The notes: a model not told the origin generated them from the sequence alone. A stretch of 64,000 bases of DNA from DASUBV01 sp035763085 (GCA_035763085.1 DASUBV010000150.1:1-64000), one strand, 5' to 3'. Shown: positions 17,491 to 26,401, numbered from the stretch's first letter. A program made the numbers and translations.

Positions 17491-18615
17491 CTAGGCGGCG
17501 GGCGGGCAGAGCTGGTGGATCCAGCCGTAGGGGTCGGGGCGGGTGCCGCGCTGGATGCCGAGCAGCTCCTCGCGCAGCCGCATCGACACCGGGCCGGGCT
17601 TGCCGTCGCCGATCATCCACTCGCGGCCCGCGGCGCGGACCTCGCCGACCGGCGTGATCACGGCGGCCGTGCCGCAGGCGAATACCTCGGTGATCTCGCC
17701 CGAGGCGCAGCCCTGCTGCCACTGGTCCACCGAGATCCTGCCCTCGTGAGCCGGGATGCCGAGGTCAGGGCCGAGCTTGAGCAGCGAGTCGCGGGTAATG
17801 CCGTGCAGCAGCGAGCCGGTCGGGGCCGGGGTCATCATGCGCGCGTCGGAGCCCGAGCCGTAGACGAAGAACAGGTTCATCCCGCCCATCTCCTCGACCC
17901 ACTTCCGCTCCGCCGCGTCCAGCCAGACGACCTGGTCGCACTCGTGCTCCAGAGCCTGGAGCTGCCCCGCGAACGCCGCCGCGTAGTTGCCGCCGCACTT
18001 GGCCTCGCCGGTGCCGCCGGGGGCGGCGCGGGTGTAGTCGTCCGACAGCCACACCGTGACCGCGTCGGCCGCGCCGAAGTAGCTGGCCGCCGGGGAGGCG
18101 ATCACCGTGAACAGGTACGAGGACGACGGCCGGTTCACCCCGAGCCCGCGCTGCGTCGCGATCATGAACGGGCGCAGGTACAGGCTGTGCCCGTCGGCGG
18201 CCGGCACCCAGGCCCGGTCCTGGCGCACCAGCACGTCGATGGCCTCGACGAACGCGGTCTCCGGCAGCGCCGGCATGGCCATCCGGGCCGCGGACCTGTT
18301 GAACCGGGCAGCATTGGCGTACGGACGGAACGCGACGATCGAGCCGTCGGCCTGGCGGTAGGCCTTGAGGCCCTCGAAGATCTCCTGGCCGTAGTGCAGC
18401 ACCGCCGAGGCCGGGTCGAGCACGACCGGGCCGTAGGGCTCGAGCCGGGCGTCGTGCCAGCCGCGCTCCTGCGACCACCGGATGGTGGTCATGTGATCGG
18501 TGAATACAGTGCCGAACCCGGGCGCCGCCATGATCCGCTCGCGCTCGCCGGCGGGAACGGGACTATCGCTGGCACGGAGCTCGAAGGAGATCTCCTGGGT
18601 CCGGCTGTCGGTCAT
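17491..18615 (-). CDS. ilvE: Branched-chain amino acid aminotransferase
   Basis: 374 residues, class IV PLP aminotransferase of the long actinobacterial type. It transfers the amino group from glutamate to the keto acids of Leu, Val and Ile. LHYGQEIFEGLKAYR (about residues 73-87), the PLP-lysine region GEAKCGGNYAAAFAG (about 205), EEMGGMNLFFV and the phosphate-binding ITRDSLLKL are present. ATG at 18615 with AGGATC upstream. It completes the ilv-leu locus but is separately transcribed, behind a perfect tandem 14-mer in its leader. Confidence 0.97.
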   Translation of the reverse strand: MTDSRTQEISFELRASDSPVPAGERERIMAAPGFGTVFTDHMTTIRWSQERGWHDARLEPYGPVVLDPASAVLHYGQEIFEGLKAYRQADGSIVAFRPYANAARFNRSAARMAMPALPETAFVEAIDVLVRQDRAWVPAADGHSLYLRPFMIATQRGLGVNRPSSSYLFTVIASPAASYFGAADAVTVWLSDDYTRAAPGGTGEAKCGGNYAAAFAGQLQALEHECDQVVWLDAAERKWVEEMGGMNLFFVYGSGSDARMMTPAPTGSLLHGITRDSLLKLGPDLGIPAHEGRISVDQWQQGCASGEITEVFACGTAAVITPVGEVRAAGREWMIGDGKPGPVSMRLREELLGIQRGTRPDPYGWIHQLCPPAA

Positions 18616-18631
18616 CGCGTGATCCTTTGCT

Positions 18632-18659
18632 GTGTCGAGCTGATCGTGTCGAGCTGATC
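18632..18659 (-). repeat. Perfect tandem 14-mer in the ilvE leader
   Basis: GTGTCGAGCTGATC at 18632-18645 is repeated exactly at 18646-18659, 17 bp before the ilvE start. Read on the ilvE strand each unit contains GATCAGC, the same core as the direct repeats in front of leuC/ndgR. It is either a regulator site or one of the many short tandem duplications in this window. Confidence 0.85.
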
Positions 18660-18692
18660 TGTTCCTGCGGAGCCCGGGTCCTGCGACGGGCG

Positions 18693-18854
18693 TTACCTGG
18701 CTAGCTCGGCAGCGCCGTCGCCGCCGTTGTCCCGCTGGTCCAGCGATGCCTGGACGGCCAGCAGCGCCGGCGGGGCCGGGACCGGGCCACGGGGCGGCGC
18801 GGCGTCGGCGCCGTGCGCCGGCGCGGGCTGGGATGGGGTGTGGGTGTCTGACAT
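18693..18854 (-). CDS. Small Pro/Ala-rich hypothetical protein (53 residues)
   Basis: ATG at 18854 with GGAAGG eight bases upstream. The N-terminal 30 residues are rich in Pro and Ala; the C-terminal half reads LLAVQASLDQRDNGGDGAAE. I do not recognise a family. The good ribosome binding site and the position upstream of ilvE on the same strand support translation, but size and composition leave doubt. No modification enzyme is adjacent that would mark it as a RiPP precursor. Confidence 0.45.
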   Translation of the reverse strand: MSDTHTPSQPAPAHGADAAPPRGPVPAPPALLAVQASLDQRDNGGDGAAELAR

Positions 18855-19062
18855 GTCGTGGGCCTTCCGGCTTGGTGCGCTCCCCCGCTGATCAGGCGGC
18901 CGGCCCCGGACGCTGCCGGGCGCGGGCCGCGGGTGATCCTCCGCGTTCCGCGGGATGCCCGGCACCGGGGGATGCTGCTAGCGAAAAGCTAGAAAGCGGA
19001 GCCGGGGCGGCGCGGTGCAGCCGCGCGAAGGATTCGATATGCACTTGGCCAGCGCCTCACCC

Positions 19063-19105
19063 CCGTAGCGGGTCGCCGGCCTGCTCTGATCAGACCCCGC
19101 TACGG
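19063..19105. other. Long imperfect hairpin
   Basis: CCGTAGCGGGTC (19063-19074) pairs with GACCCCGCTACGG (19093-19105) with one bulged C and an 18-base loop. It lies in a gene-poor stretch (18855-19683) between the small ORF and the epimerase. No U-tract follows; function unknown. Confidence 0.6.
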
Positions 19106-19266
19106 CTGCTAAGGATGACTACGAAGCGCCGCATGATAGAAGGCATCGTAGCCGAGATCGCCGCCCCTCGTGCGGCTGCCCCGGCCGTATCCAGGCCAGC
19201 CCGCGCCGGGTCCGTCACCGGCCACCCTGGTATCCCGGCCCGGCCAGCCCGGTCAGGCCGGGCCGG

Positions 19267-19494
19267 TCAGGCACGGAGCGCGGGATCGCGGAACGCGGTG
19301 TCGGCGCCGGCCGGCTCCACGGCATCCAGCTCGGCCAGCCGGCCGCCCAGGTAGCCGCGGATGGCCGCGAAGGCCTTGGTGCCCAGCGGCAGCCGCAGCG
19401 GCGGCTGGTCCTGGCTGATGGCCGCGATGATCGCCTCGGCGCCCCGGTACGGATCACCCGGCTGGCTGCCGTGGCTGGCCTCGAAAGCCGCCCG
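19267..19494 (-). pseudogene. C-terminal remnant of a short-chain dehydrogenase (SDR)
   Basis: The frame ending in TGA at 19269-19267 encodes FEASHGSQPGDPYRGAEAII, then QPPLRLPLGTKAFAAIRGYL and RLAELDAVEP. This is the substrate-domain tail typical of SDR oxidoreductases. The nucleotide-binding and YxxxK parts are missing; upstream sequence to about 19600 reads as unrelated or unrecognised protein-like sequence with no start. I take it as a decayed fragment. Confidence 0.7.
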
Positions 19495-19683
19495 GGCCGG
19501 GCCAGTTGCGCAGGGTCAGGTCGAGCGCGGCGATGGCGGCGTCCCACGAGACGGCCGGCGCGCGCGGGTGCCCGAAGCCCCCGCCCGCCGCCAGGCTGGC
19601 GAATGGATACCTAGGTAAAGGACTGTCATGCCACCGCGGTCCTGCTCAGCGCCTGCGCCGACGCGCTGCTAGCTTTGGCTGCC

Positions 19684-20625
19684 ATGGCGAAGACGCAAGC
19701 TGTTCTGGTGACGGGCGGAGCCGGTTTCGTGGGGGCCACACTGGTCCGGCGGCTGGTCGCCAGCGGGCACCGGGTCAGGGTTCTGGATAACTACTCCACC
19801 GGCGACGCGGCGCACCTGGCCGGCGTCGACTGCGAGCAGGTGACAGGCGACATCCGCGACCCCGGGGCACTGGATGCAGCGCTGCAGGGCATGCAGTCCG
19901 TGGTGCACCTGGCGGCCGCCGGGTCGGTGGTGATGTCGGTCGCCGACCCCGTCATGAACTTCCAGGCCAACGTGATCGGCACGTTCAACGTGCTGGACGC
20001 GGCGCGGCGGGCCGGCGCCGGGCGGGTGGTGCTCGCCTCCACCGGCGGCGCGCTCATCGGCGATGCCACCCCGCCGGTCAGCGAGGAGTCCCTGCCCAAG
20101 CCGATTTCCCCGTACGGGGCCAGCAAGCTGGCCGGCGAGGGCTACGCGCACGCCTTCGCCAAGGCCTTCGGCCTGCCGACGGTGGCGCTGCGGTTCGCCA
20201 ATGTCTACGGCCCGTGGAGCGAGATGAAGAAGGGCGCGATGACGCTGTTCTTCCGGGCGCTGCACGCGGGCGAGCCGCTGGTCATCTACGGCGACGGCAC
20301 CTCCTCGCGCGACTACACCCACGTCAGCGACATCTCCACCGCGCTGCAGCTGGCCCTGGAGGGCGACGCGCCGGGCGGCACCGTGCTGCACATCGCCTCC
20401 GGCGTCGAGACCACGGTCGCGCAGCTGGCCCGGCTGTGCAGCGACGCGGCCGGCGTGCCGGACCACCCGGTCGAGCACAAGCCGCCGCGGCCGGGCGAGG
20501 TGGACCGCAACTTCGCCGCCTACGACCTGGCGAACAAGGTGCTCGGCTATGCGCCGAGCGTGGACCTGGCCGAGGGCATCAAGGACACCTGGCAGTGGTT
20601 CACCGAGAACGTCTTCGACCGCTAG
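19684..20625 (+). CDS. NAD-dependent epimerase/dehydratase, UDP-glucose 4-epimerase-like
   Basis: 313 residues, extended SDR. The NAD motif VTGGAGFVGATLVRRL is at about residues 9-25, the catalytic STGGA near 120 and YGASK near 145. The substrate loop has RFANVYGPWS and the C-terminal GDGTSSRDYTHVSDIS. The family interconverts nucleotide sugars such as UDP-Glc and UDP-Gal for envelope glycans; the exact substrate is not readable. ATG 19684 is chosen over a TTG nine bases upstream. It stands alone, followed by a GC hairpin. Confidence 0.92.
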   Translation: MAKTQAVLVTGGAGFVGATLVRRLVASGHRVRVLDNYSTGDAAHLAGVDCEQVTGDIRDPGALDAALQGMQSVVHLAAAGSVVMSVADPVMNFQANVIGTFNVLDAARRAGAGRVVLASTGGALIGDATPPVSEESLPKPISPYGASKLAGEGYAHAFAKAFGLPTVALRFANVYGPWSEMKKGAMTLFFRALHAGEPLVIYGDGTSSRDYTHVSDISTALQLALEGDAPGGTVLHIASGVETTVAQLARLCSDAAGVPDHPVEHKPPRPGEVDRNFAAYDLANKVLGYAPSVDLAEGIKDTWQWFTENVFDR

Positions 20626-20662
20626 CCGGATCCCGCCTGGCCTGACCTGACCCGGCCGACGC

Positions 20663-20690
20663 CGGGCCGGCCTGACGCAGGGCCGGCCCG
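20663..20690 (+). terminator. Hairpin after the epimerase
   Basis: CGGGCCGGCC (20663-20672) and GGCCGGCCCG (20681-20690) form a perfect 10-bp stem with an eight-base loop, 38 bp after the stop. No U-tract, as is common for actinomycete terminators. Beyond it, to 20984, there are only GGCACGCCGGGGG-type repeats. Confidence 0.55.
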
Positions 20691-20984
20691 GAGCACGCAG
20701 CCCGGCGCACAGGGCCGGCCCGCAGCACGGACGGCTCGTCCCCCGGGCCGGCCGGTTCGCCCCGCTGGGGCGCCTTCTCCCGGAAACGCCGCGCCGCCCA
20801 AACGGGTCAAATACCCGGCCCGGCAGTCCGGCTGCAATCCCAGCGCTACCCTCGGCCGGGCTCCTACTCTGCGGCGCGGTCGGACACCGGGCACGCCGGG
20901 GGGCGGGCCAGGCATCAGGCACGCCGGGGGCGAGGCCGGACACAGGGGGCACGCCGGGGGCGGCGAGCCGGGGAGGGGGACATC

Positions 20985-21179
20985 ATGGCGGGCCACGAGG
21001 ACCTGGCCGCGGCGGGCGAGCGGGCAGTGCGGGCCATGCAGGCCGCACGCTCGGCGCGGCGGCCGCGCAAGTCGCGGCGGCTTGCCTTGACCACGGCAGC
21101 AGCCGCCAGCCCTGGTCAGCAGGCCGCGGGCGGGGACGCGGCCGATCCGCAGCTGGTGCGCCAGGAGACCGCCGGCTAG
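20985..21179 (+). CDS. Small basic hypothetical protein (64 residues)
   Basis: ATG at 20985 with a strong GGGAGGGGG ribosome binding site. The first half is helical and basic ([26 protein letters not shown]), the second Ala/Gly/Gln-rich. No family recognised. It is preceded by three GC-rich copies of a GGCACGCCGGGGG motif. Translation is likely from the ribosome binding site; function unknown. Confidence 0.55.
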   Translation: MAGHEDLAAAGERAVRAMQAARSARRPRKSRRLALTTAAAASPGQQAAGGDAADPQLVRQETAG

Positions 21180-21272
21180 CACGCCCCGGCAGGGTATGCG
21201 GGGTGGCCCCGTTGCCAGCACCGTCCGGGACAGCACGACCCGGCTGCCGGAAGACGGCACCTCCTGCCCTAA

Positions 21273-21285
21273 TCTGGCTGTTATC
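21273..21285. repeat. TTGCTGTTATC element, copy 1 (variant)
   Basis: TCTGGCTGTTATC, one base different from copy 2, lies in the 171-bp gap between the 64-residue gene and the ECF42 gene. Confidence 0.55.
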
Positions 21286-21350
21286 TGGCAGCGGGCCTGA
21301 CGGGGGTTCCAGCGGCGGGCCCGACGGGGATCCAGCGATGGCCCCACGGG

Positions 21351-22553
21351 CTAGCCGAGCGCGGCACGGCGGCGGGCCAGGAAGGCGCGCTCGGCGTCGT
21401 TGCGGACGCGGCTGATGGCCGCGTCGTAGGCTCGCGCCGCCTCGGCGCGGCGACCCAGCCGCCGCAGCAGGTCGGCGCGGATGGCGTGCAGCAGGTAGAA
21501 GTCGTCGAGGTCCAGCTGCGCCACCTCCGCCAGGCCGGCCTGCGGGCCGTGCACCTCGGCCACGGCCACGGCCCGGTTCAGCGCCGCCACCGGCCCCGGC
21601 GCGAGCACCAGCAGCTGGTCATACAGGGCCAGGATCTGGCCCCAGTCGGTCGCCGCGGCGGCGGCCGCATCGGCGTGCACCGCGCCGATCGCGGCCTGGA
21701 CCTGGTAAGGCCCCGGCTGGCCGCGCCGCAGGCAGGCCCGGACCAGGGCCTGCCCCTCGGCGATGAGCTCACGGTCCCACCGGCCGCGGTCCTGGTCGGC
21801 CAGCAGCACCAGGCTGCCGTCCGGGGCGGTGCGCGCCGCGCGGCGGGACTGAGTGAGCAGCATCAGCGCCAGCAGGCCGGATGCCTCCGGCTCGTCGGGC
21901 ATCAGCCCGGCCAGCAGCCGGCCCAGCCGGATGGCCTCCGCGCACAGGTCATCGCGGACCAGGGCCGCGCCCGAGCTCGCGGCGTAGCCCTCGTTGAAGA
22001 TCAGGTAGATGACGGCTAGCACAGCGGCCAGCCGGTCAGGCAGGTCAGCCTCGGCCGGCACCCGGTACGGGATCCGCGCGTCGCGGATCTTGGCCTTGGC
22101 CCGGACGATCCGCTGGGCCATGGTGGCCTCGGGCACCAGGAACGCGGCGGCGATCTCGGCCGTGCTCAGCCCGCCCAGCATTCGCAGCGTCAGCGCCACC
22201 CGGGCGGGCGGCGCCAGCGCCGGGTGGCAGCAGGTGAAGATCAGCCGCAGCTGGTCGTCGCGCACCGGGCCCTCCGGTTCTGGCACGCGCCCGGCGTGCA
22301 GCAGGGCGGCCTGGGCGTGCCGGCCGGGGCGGTCTGACTCGCGGCGCAGCCGGTCGATGGCCCGGTTGCGGGCGGTGGTGATGATCCAGCCCGCCGGGCT
22401 GGGCGGCACGCCGTCGCGCGGCCAGCGCGCCACGGCCGCGGTGAACGCGTCCTGGACCGCTTCCTCGGCGATGTCCAGGTCGCCGAAGACGCGGGCCAGG
22501 ACGGCCACCGCGCGGCCGTGCTCCTCGCGGAAGACACGCTCGACGGAGGTCAG
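21351..22553 (-). CDS. ECF42-family RNA polymerase sigma factor with TPR-like C-terminal domain
   Basis: About 400 residues. Sigma regions 2 and 4 occupy the first 170 residues ([31 protein letters not shown], then [22 protein letters not shown]). A long helical C-terminal domain follows ([47 protein letters not shown]), as in ECF42. The conserved N terminus leaves no ATG, GTG or TTG; the only codon placed correctly is CTG at 22553, which overlaps the upstream stop as CTGA. Coupled initiation at CTG is therefore proposed. The DGPF gene directly upstream is the known partner of ECF42. Confidence 0.9.
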   Translation of the reverse strand: MTSVERVFREEHGRAVAVLARVFGDLDIAEEAVQDAFTAAVARWPRDGVPPSPAGWIITTARNRAIDRLRRESDRPGRHAQAALLHAGRVPEPEGPVRDDQLRLIFTCCHPALAPPARVALTLRMLGGLSTAEIAAAFLVPEATMAQRIVRAKAKIRDARIPYRVPAEADLPDRLAAVLAVIYLIFNEGYAASSGAALVRDDLCAEAIRLGRLLAGLMPDEPEASGLLALMLLTQSRRAARTAPDGSLVLLADQDRGRWDRELIAEGQALVRACLRRGQPGPYQVQAAIGAVHADAAAAAATDWGQILALYDQLLVLAPGPVAALNRAVAVAEVHGPQAGLAEVAQLDLDDFYLLHAIRADLLRRLGRRAEAARAYDAAISRVRNDAERAFLARRRAALG

Positions 22554-22903
22554 CGACCGTCCCCGGAGCGGACCGGGCGCACCTCGATGGGCAGCCCGGT
22601 GATCTCGCTGAGGCGGTGCGCCGAGTGCAGCGCGGCGTCCAGGTCGGCGACCTGCACGATGGTGAAGCCGCCGATGTGCTCCTTGCCCTCGGCGTAGGGG
22701 CCGTCGGTGGCCAGCATGCCGGACTCGCCGGCCCGCACCACCGTCGCGGACTCCACGCCGAACAGCCCGGCGGTGAAGACCCAGGCGCCGGCGTCCTTGA
22801 GGCCGGCCTCCCAAGCGCCGACATCACGCATGATCTTGTCCAGGACCGCCGGCTCGGGCGTGCCCTGGTCGGGCTGGTACACGCTGAGCAGGTACTGCTG
22901 CAT
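22550..22903 (-). CDS. DGPF-domain (YciI-like) protein
   Basis: 117 residues. The hallmark reads [15 protein letters not shown] at about residues 65-80, a Tyr variant of the DGPF motif. [10 protein letters not shown] at the start and [18 protein letters not shown] near the end fit the YCII fold. Genes of this family are the constant neighbours of ECF42 sigma factors and are proposed targets or signal partners. Its stop overlaps the start of the sigma gene by four bases, so production of both is coupled. ATG at 22903 with GGAGGCACCC upstream. Confidence 0.93.
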   Translation of the reverse strand: MQQYLLSVYQPDQGTPEPAVLDKIMRDVGAWEAGLKDAGAWVFTAGLFGVESATVVRAGESGMLATDGPYAEGKEHIGGFTIVQVADLDAALHSAHRLSEITGLPIEVRPVRSGDGR

Positions 22904-23027
22904 GGGTGCCTCCTGACGGCTGGGCCGGCCTGGTGCCGGCGCTCACCCCCTACACGAACGGCACCGGCCCGGATCGACACCGCCGGGGCCGCAGCCTCGT
23001 CCCGGCGGCCGCGCGAGTCCCCGTGAG

Positions 23028-23507
23028 CTAGTCCGCCTCGTCAGCGGCGCGGCGCAGCGCCGCGATGTCCAGCCGGGACATCTTGAGCATCGCCTCGGTG
23101 GCCCGCCGGGCCCGCTCCGGGTCCGGGTCACCCAGGATCTCCCCCAGCGAGGTGGGGACGATCTGCCAGGACACCCCGAACTTGTCCTTCAGCCACCCGC
23201 ACTGCGACTCCTGGCCGCCGTCGGCGGTCAGCACGGCCCAGTACCGGTCGACTTCCTCCTGTGACTCGCAGGCCACCTGGAACGAGACCGCCTCGCTGAA
23301 GGTGAACTCCGGCCCGCCGTTCAGGGCGGCGAACTGCTCCCCGTCCAGCTCGAACGAGACGGTCATCACCTCGCCGGCCGGCCGCGGCCCTGCCTCCCCG
23401 TACCGCGAGACCTCCAGGACCCGCGAGTTCGGGAAAACCGAGGTGTAGAACGTCGCAGCCTCCTCGGCCTGGGTGTCGAACCACAGCCACGGTGTGATCT
23501 TCTGCAT
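23028..23507 (-). CDS. VOC-family protein (PhnB/3-demethylubiquinone methyltransferase-like fold)
   Basis: 159 residues beginning MQKITPWLWFDTQAEEAATF, the standard opening of this VOC subfamily, with FYTSVFPNSRVLEVSRYGE and CGWLKDKFGVSWQIVPTSL. Despite the database name these are not methyltransferases; most have no assigned reaction. The C terminus adds a helical tail (AMLKMSRLDIAALRRA) seen in many actinobacterial members. ATG at 23507 after GGGAGGACGCAC. It lies 124 bp upstream of the DGPF-ECF42 pair on the same strand, a common grouping. Confidence 0.93.
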   Translation of the reverse strand: MQKITPWLWFDTQAEEAATFYTSVFPNSRVLEVSRYGEAGPRPAGEVMTVSFELDGEQFAALNGGPEFTFSEAVSFQVACESQEEVDRYWAVLTADGGQESQCGWLKDKFGVSWQIVPTSLGEILGDPDPERARRATEAMLKMSRLDIAALRRAADEAD

Positions 23508-23669
23508 GTGCGTCCTCCCGTCCCGGGGCGCCGCCGCTCCTGGCGCGCCCGTTCCCCCTGCCGCCCTCCCTAATCTGACGCGGCGGCGGCCGGATCTCAT
23601 CGACCGCGCGGGGTATGTTGCGAAAGCGGTGCCAGGCGCTGGCGGGAGGCAAGGGGACAAGGGGCTCAA

Positions 23670-24014
23670 ATGGACGATAACCGGGCACGGGAGCTGCTGG
23701 CGGCCCAGCGGGCCGAGGCCGAGAGCCTGCTGCACTCGGTCGAGCGGGCCGGGCAGGAGAACCGGGCGGCCGAGGATGAGCAGGCAGCCGACTACGCCGA
23801 CTCCGCCCAGCCGCTGACCGAGCAGGGCATGGACGACGCCCTGGCCGAGTCGCTGCGGGCCCGCCTGGCCGCGATCGACCGCGCCGAGCAGCGCCTGGCC
23901 GCGGGCACCTACGGGCTGTCGGTGCAAAGCGGCCAGCCGATCCCGGACGCGCGGCTGGAGGCCGATCCGGCGGCCGAGCTCACCGTCGAGGAGGCCGCGG
24001 CCCGGTCCCGCTGA
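23670..24014 (+). CDS. DksA/TraR-like protein without zinc finger
   Basis: 114 residues. A long helical N-terminal half (ARELLAAQRAEAESLLHSVERA, then DYADSAQPLTEQGMDDALAE) is followed by RAEQRLAAGTYGLSVQSGQPIPDARLEADPAAELTVEEA. The latter is the C-terminal block of DksA/TraR proteins, but all zinc-finger cysteines are gone (GLSVQSG in place of CxxC). Members bind the RNA polymerase secondary channel; the zinc-less actinobacterial ones are uncharacterised. ATG at 23670 behind AAGGGG. Confidence 0.85.
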   Translation: MDDNRARELLAAQRAEAESLLHSVERAGQENRAAEDEQAADYADSAQPLTEQGMDDALAESLRARLAAIDRAEQRLAAGTYGLSVQSGQPIPDARLEADPAAELTVEEAAARSR

Positions 24015-24113
24015 GCCCGGCCTGATAACCCGGTCCGCCGGGCGATGGTTCCGGTCCGCCGAGCCCGGCCAGAAGCCCGGCCGGCAGAGCGGCCGCTGGC
24101 TCGCCGGCGCCCC

Positions 24114-24149
24114 GCGGCGCGCCCGCGGCGTGCGGCGCGCCCGCGGCGT
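24114..24149. repeat. Perfect tandem 18-mer
   Basis: GCGGCGCGCCCGCGGCGT at 24114-24131 is repeated exactly at 24132-24149, in the convergent gap between the DksA-like gene and the membrane enzyme. Nothing else is evident between 24015 and 24208. Confidence 0.9.
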
Positions 24150-24208
24150 GCGCCGGCCGCGACCGCACCCGGTCCCGCAGGACCCGGCGGCTCACGCCGC
24201 CAGCCGGG

Positions 24209-26401
24209 TCAGCGGCGGAACCGCACCGTCAGGATCGGCGAGTAGCCGTAGGGGTAGCCCGACTGGGGCTTGACCAGGTTGGCCTCGAAGTAGACCGGGC
24301 GGGCGCCGCCCACCGGCGATTGCACGGTGAAGGTGGCCACCCCCTGGCGGCCGGTCACCGCCCGGACCGGGGTCGCGCCCGGCAGCCGCCGGTCGATCAC
24401 CGCCTGGCTGTGCTCGGTGCCGGACTGGGCGTAGATGACCTGCCCGAGGTAGACCGGCACCCCCGCGACGTGCATCGGCCGGTTGAACCGGTCGACGATG
24501 GCCGCCCGCACCGTGATCGCGCGGCCGGTCGTGACCGGCCCGCTGACCGTGGCCGGCGACAGCACCAGCCGCCACTGGCTCGCCACGTACGCGCTGGTCC
24601 GGCTGACCGACGCCGGTGCCTGCGCGAACGCCATGACCTGGAAGCCGCTGCCGATCGAGGGCATGGCGAAGTAGCTGGGCGCCTCGATGGTGTACCGGGC
24701 GCGCTGGTGCGGGGCCAGCACCGGCGGCCCGGCGACCCGCCGCCAGAACGCCGTGGCGGTGATGCCGTCAGCGATCGTGAAGGCCGGCCGCACGCTCCCG
24801 CCGCTGGTGTTGGTGACCGCCAGCCGCACCCGCTCGACCGTGGCCAGCTGGCCGGTCGTGCGGACCGACAGGATCGACATGCTCAGCGGGCTGGCCGAGG
24901 TGAGCGCCACGGTCACGGCCACCCCGCAGGCAATGGCGCTGGCGGCGGCCACCCACTTGCCGTGCCGCCAGCAGGGCACGGCCGGCCGCCGCACGGTCGC
25001 CGCGGCCGCGATGGCGGCCGGGATCAGCATCACCAGGTAGCTGCCGAACGAGCGGCTGGCGAAGAACAAGACGACCGACGGGATCAGGAACGCGGCCGGC
25101 TTGAGCACCGGGTAGGCGGCGGCGAAGCAGGCCAGGACGGCGGCCATGACGACCACCGAGGCCACCGTGTAGGCCGTCAGCGACCCGCCGCCGATGCCCA
25201 GCGACAGGCTCAGGCTGATCAGGCCCTGGCCGGCCGGAACCGTCCCGGCCAGCAGCGGGGTGAGCACGCCGCGCGCCCACGCGGCCGGGTCCCAGGCCAG
25301 GTAGGGCAGGTTCGGCACGGCGAACGCGGCCAGGGCGATGCCCAGGTAGCGGGCGCCGTCGCGGGCGCCGCGGACCAGGCCGTGCTCCTGGCGGGACTCC
25401 AGCACGATCCCGGTCAGCACGAACGGCAGCACCAGCCAGGGCGTCTGCTTGACGGCCATGGCCAGGCCCAGCAGCACCGGGCCGCGCCAGGCGGCCGGGC
25501 CGCGGGCCGCCGGGAACCGGTCCCAGCACACCGCGGCCCCGACGAGCAGCGGCACGAACAGGAAGTCGGTGACCCCGCCGACCGCGTACCCGGTGAACAC
25601 GTCCAGGCCGGCGACGATGGCCGCCAGCGGCGCCAGCCGACGCGGCAGCACGGCGAACAGCACGATGCAGCCCAGGGCCCAGGCGGCCACGTTCAGCCCC
25701 ACCGCCGCCTGGGTGGCGACGCCCAGGGCCAGCAGCGGCAGGTAGGCCTCGAAGGCCAGGGCCGGGTAGGACAGCGAGGTGACCGGATGGCCGCTGAGCA
25801 GGAACGTGTAGCCGTTGGGCGAGACGTGGAACAGCGGGAACGCCGGCGCCATCGAGTGCAGGTAGGGGTTGAGCCCGTGCACCGCCAGCTGCGCCGCGTA
25901 CTGGTCGAAGGCGATCTCGTCGGTGCCGTAGTCCGGGGCGGCGTAGACCTGGAAGTAACTCCACAGCGCCAGGCCGGCCAGCGCCGCCGCCAGCACCGCC
26001 CAGTCGGCCCGGCGCTGCCAGCGGGCGCTGCGCGGGCCCTCGGGCAGCCACGCGACGATGATCGCCAGCAGCCCGGCCAGGCCGAGCACTGCGACGGGCA
26101 GCGCCAGCCACGGGCCGGAGGTCAGGTACCCCGACAGCCGGAACGACCAGGTGACCAGCAGCGCCCCGGCCAGGGTCCGCAGTGCCCGCCCGGCCCAGGC
26201 GCTGCCGTCGCGGCCGGCGGTGCGGCCGCCGGGCCGGGCCGCGGCGTCGCCGGCCGGCTGCCCGGCCGGCCAGCCGGCCGGGATAGGGGTGAGGACATCG
26301 GCGATGCGGCCGCTGGTGAAGCGGTGCCGGCCGCCCCCCGTGACCCGCAGCACCCGGGGCGGGGCCGGGGCGCTAGACCGCAAAGACCTGAATGTTCCCA
26401 T
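24209..26401 (-). CDS. Polytopic GT-C-like glycosyltransferase with C-terminal beta-rich extracytoplasmic domain
   Basis: 730 residues. After a basic Pro-rich N terminus (to about residue 75) there are roughly 12 membrane helices to about residue 485. The first large external loop reads YAAPDYGTDEIAFDQYAAQL and LHGLNPY-like HGLNPYLHS; acidic pairs in this loop are the catalytic hallmark of GT-C polyprenyl-phosphate-sugar transferases. Residues about 500-730 are beta-rich and face outside (VRLAVTNTSGGSVRPAFTIADG and later ITVRAAIVDRFNRPMHVAGV). The ATG at 26401 lies 29 bp inside the end of the lipoprotein gene. Donor and acceptor are unknown. Confidence 0.72.
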   Translation of the reverse strand: MGTFRSLRSSAPAPPRVLRVTGGGRHRFTSGRIADVLTPIPAGWPAGQPAGDAAARPGGRTAGRDGSAWAGRALRTLAGALLVTWSFRLSGYLTSGPWLALPVAVLGLAGLLAIIVAWLPEGPRSARWQRRADWAVLAAALAGLALWSYFQVYAAPDYGTDEIAFDQYAAQLAVHGLNPYLHSMAPAFPLFHVSPNGYTFLLSGHPVTSLSYPALAFEAYLPLLALGVATQAAVGLNVAAWALGCIVLFAVLPRRLAPLAAIVAGLDVFTGYAVGGVTDFLFVPLLVGAAVCWDRFPAARGPAAWRGPVLLGLAMAVKQTPWLVLPFVLTGIVLESRQEHGLVRGARDGARYLGIALAAFAVPNLPYLAWDPAAWARGVLTPLLAGTVPAGQGLISLSLSLGIGGGSLTAYTVASVVVMAAVLACFAAAYPVLKPAAFLIPSVVLFFASRSFGSYLVMLIPAAIAAAATVRRPAVPCWRHGKWVAAASAIACGVAVTVALTSASPLSMSILSVRTTGQLATVERVRLAVTNTSGGSVRPAFTIADGITATAFWRRVAGPPVLAPHQRARYTIEAPSYFAMPSIGSGFQVMAFAQAPASVSRTSAYVASQWRLVLSPATVSGPVTTGRAITVRAAIVDRFNRPMHVAGVPVYLGQVIYAQSGTEHSQAVIDRRLPGATPVRAVTGRQGVATFTVQSPVGGARPVYFEANLVKPQSGYPYGYSPILTVRFRR

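Noticed and set aside
18693..18854. RiPP precursor peptide.
   Set aside because: No modification enzyme or transporter is adjacent and no recognition motif is visible; ilvE and a decayed SDR are the neighbours.
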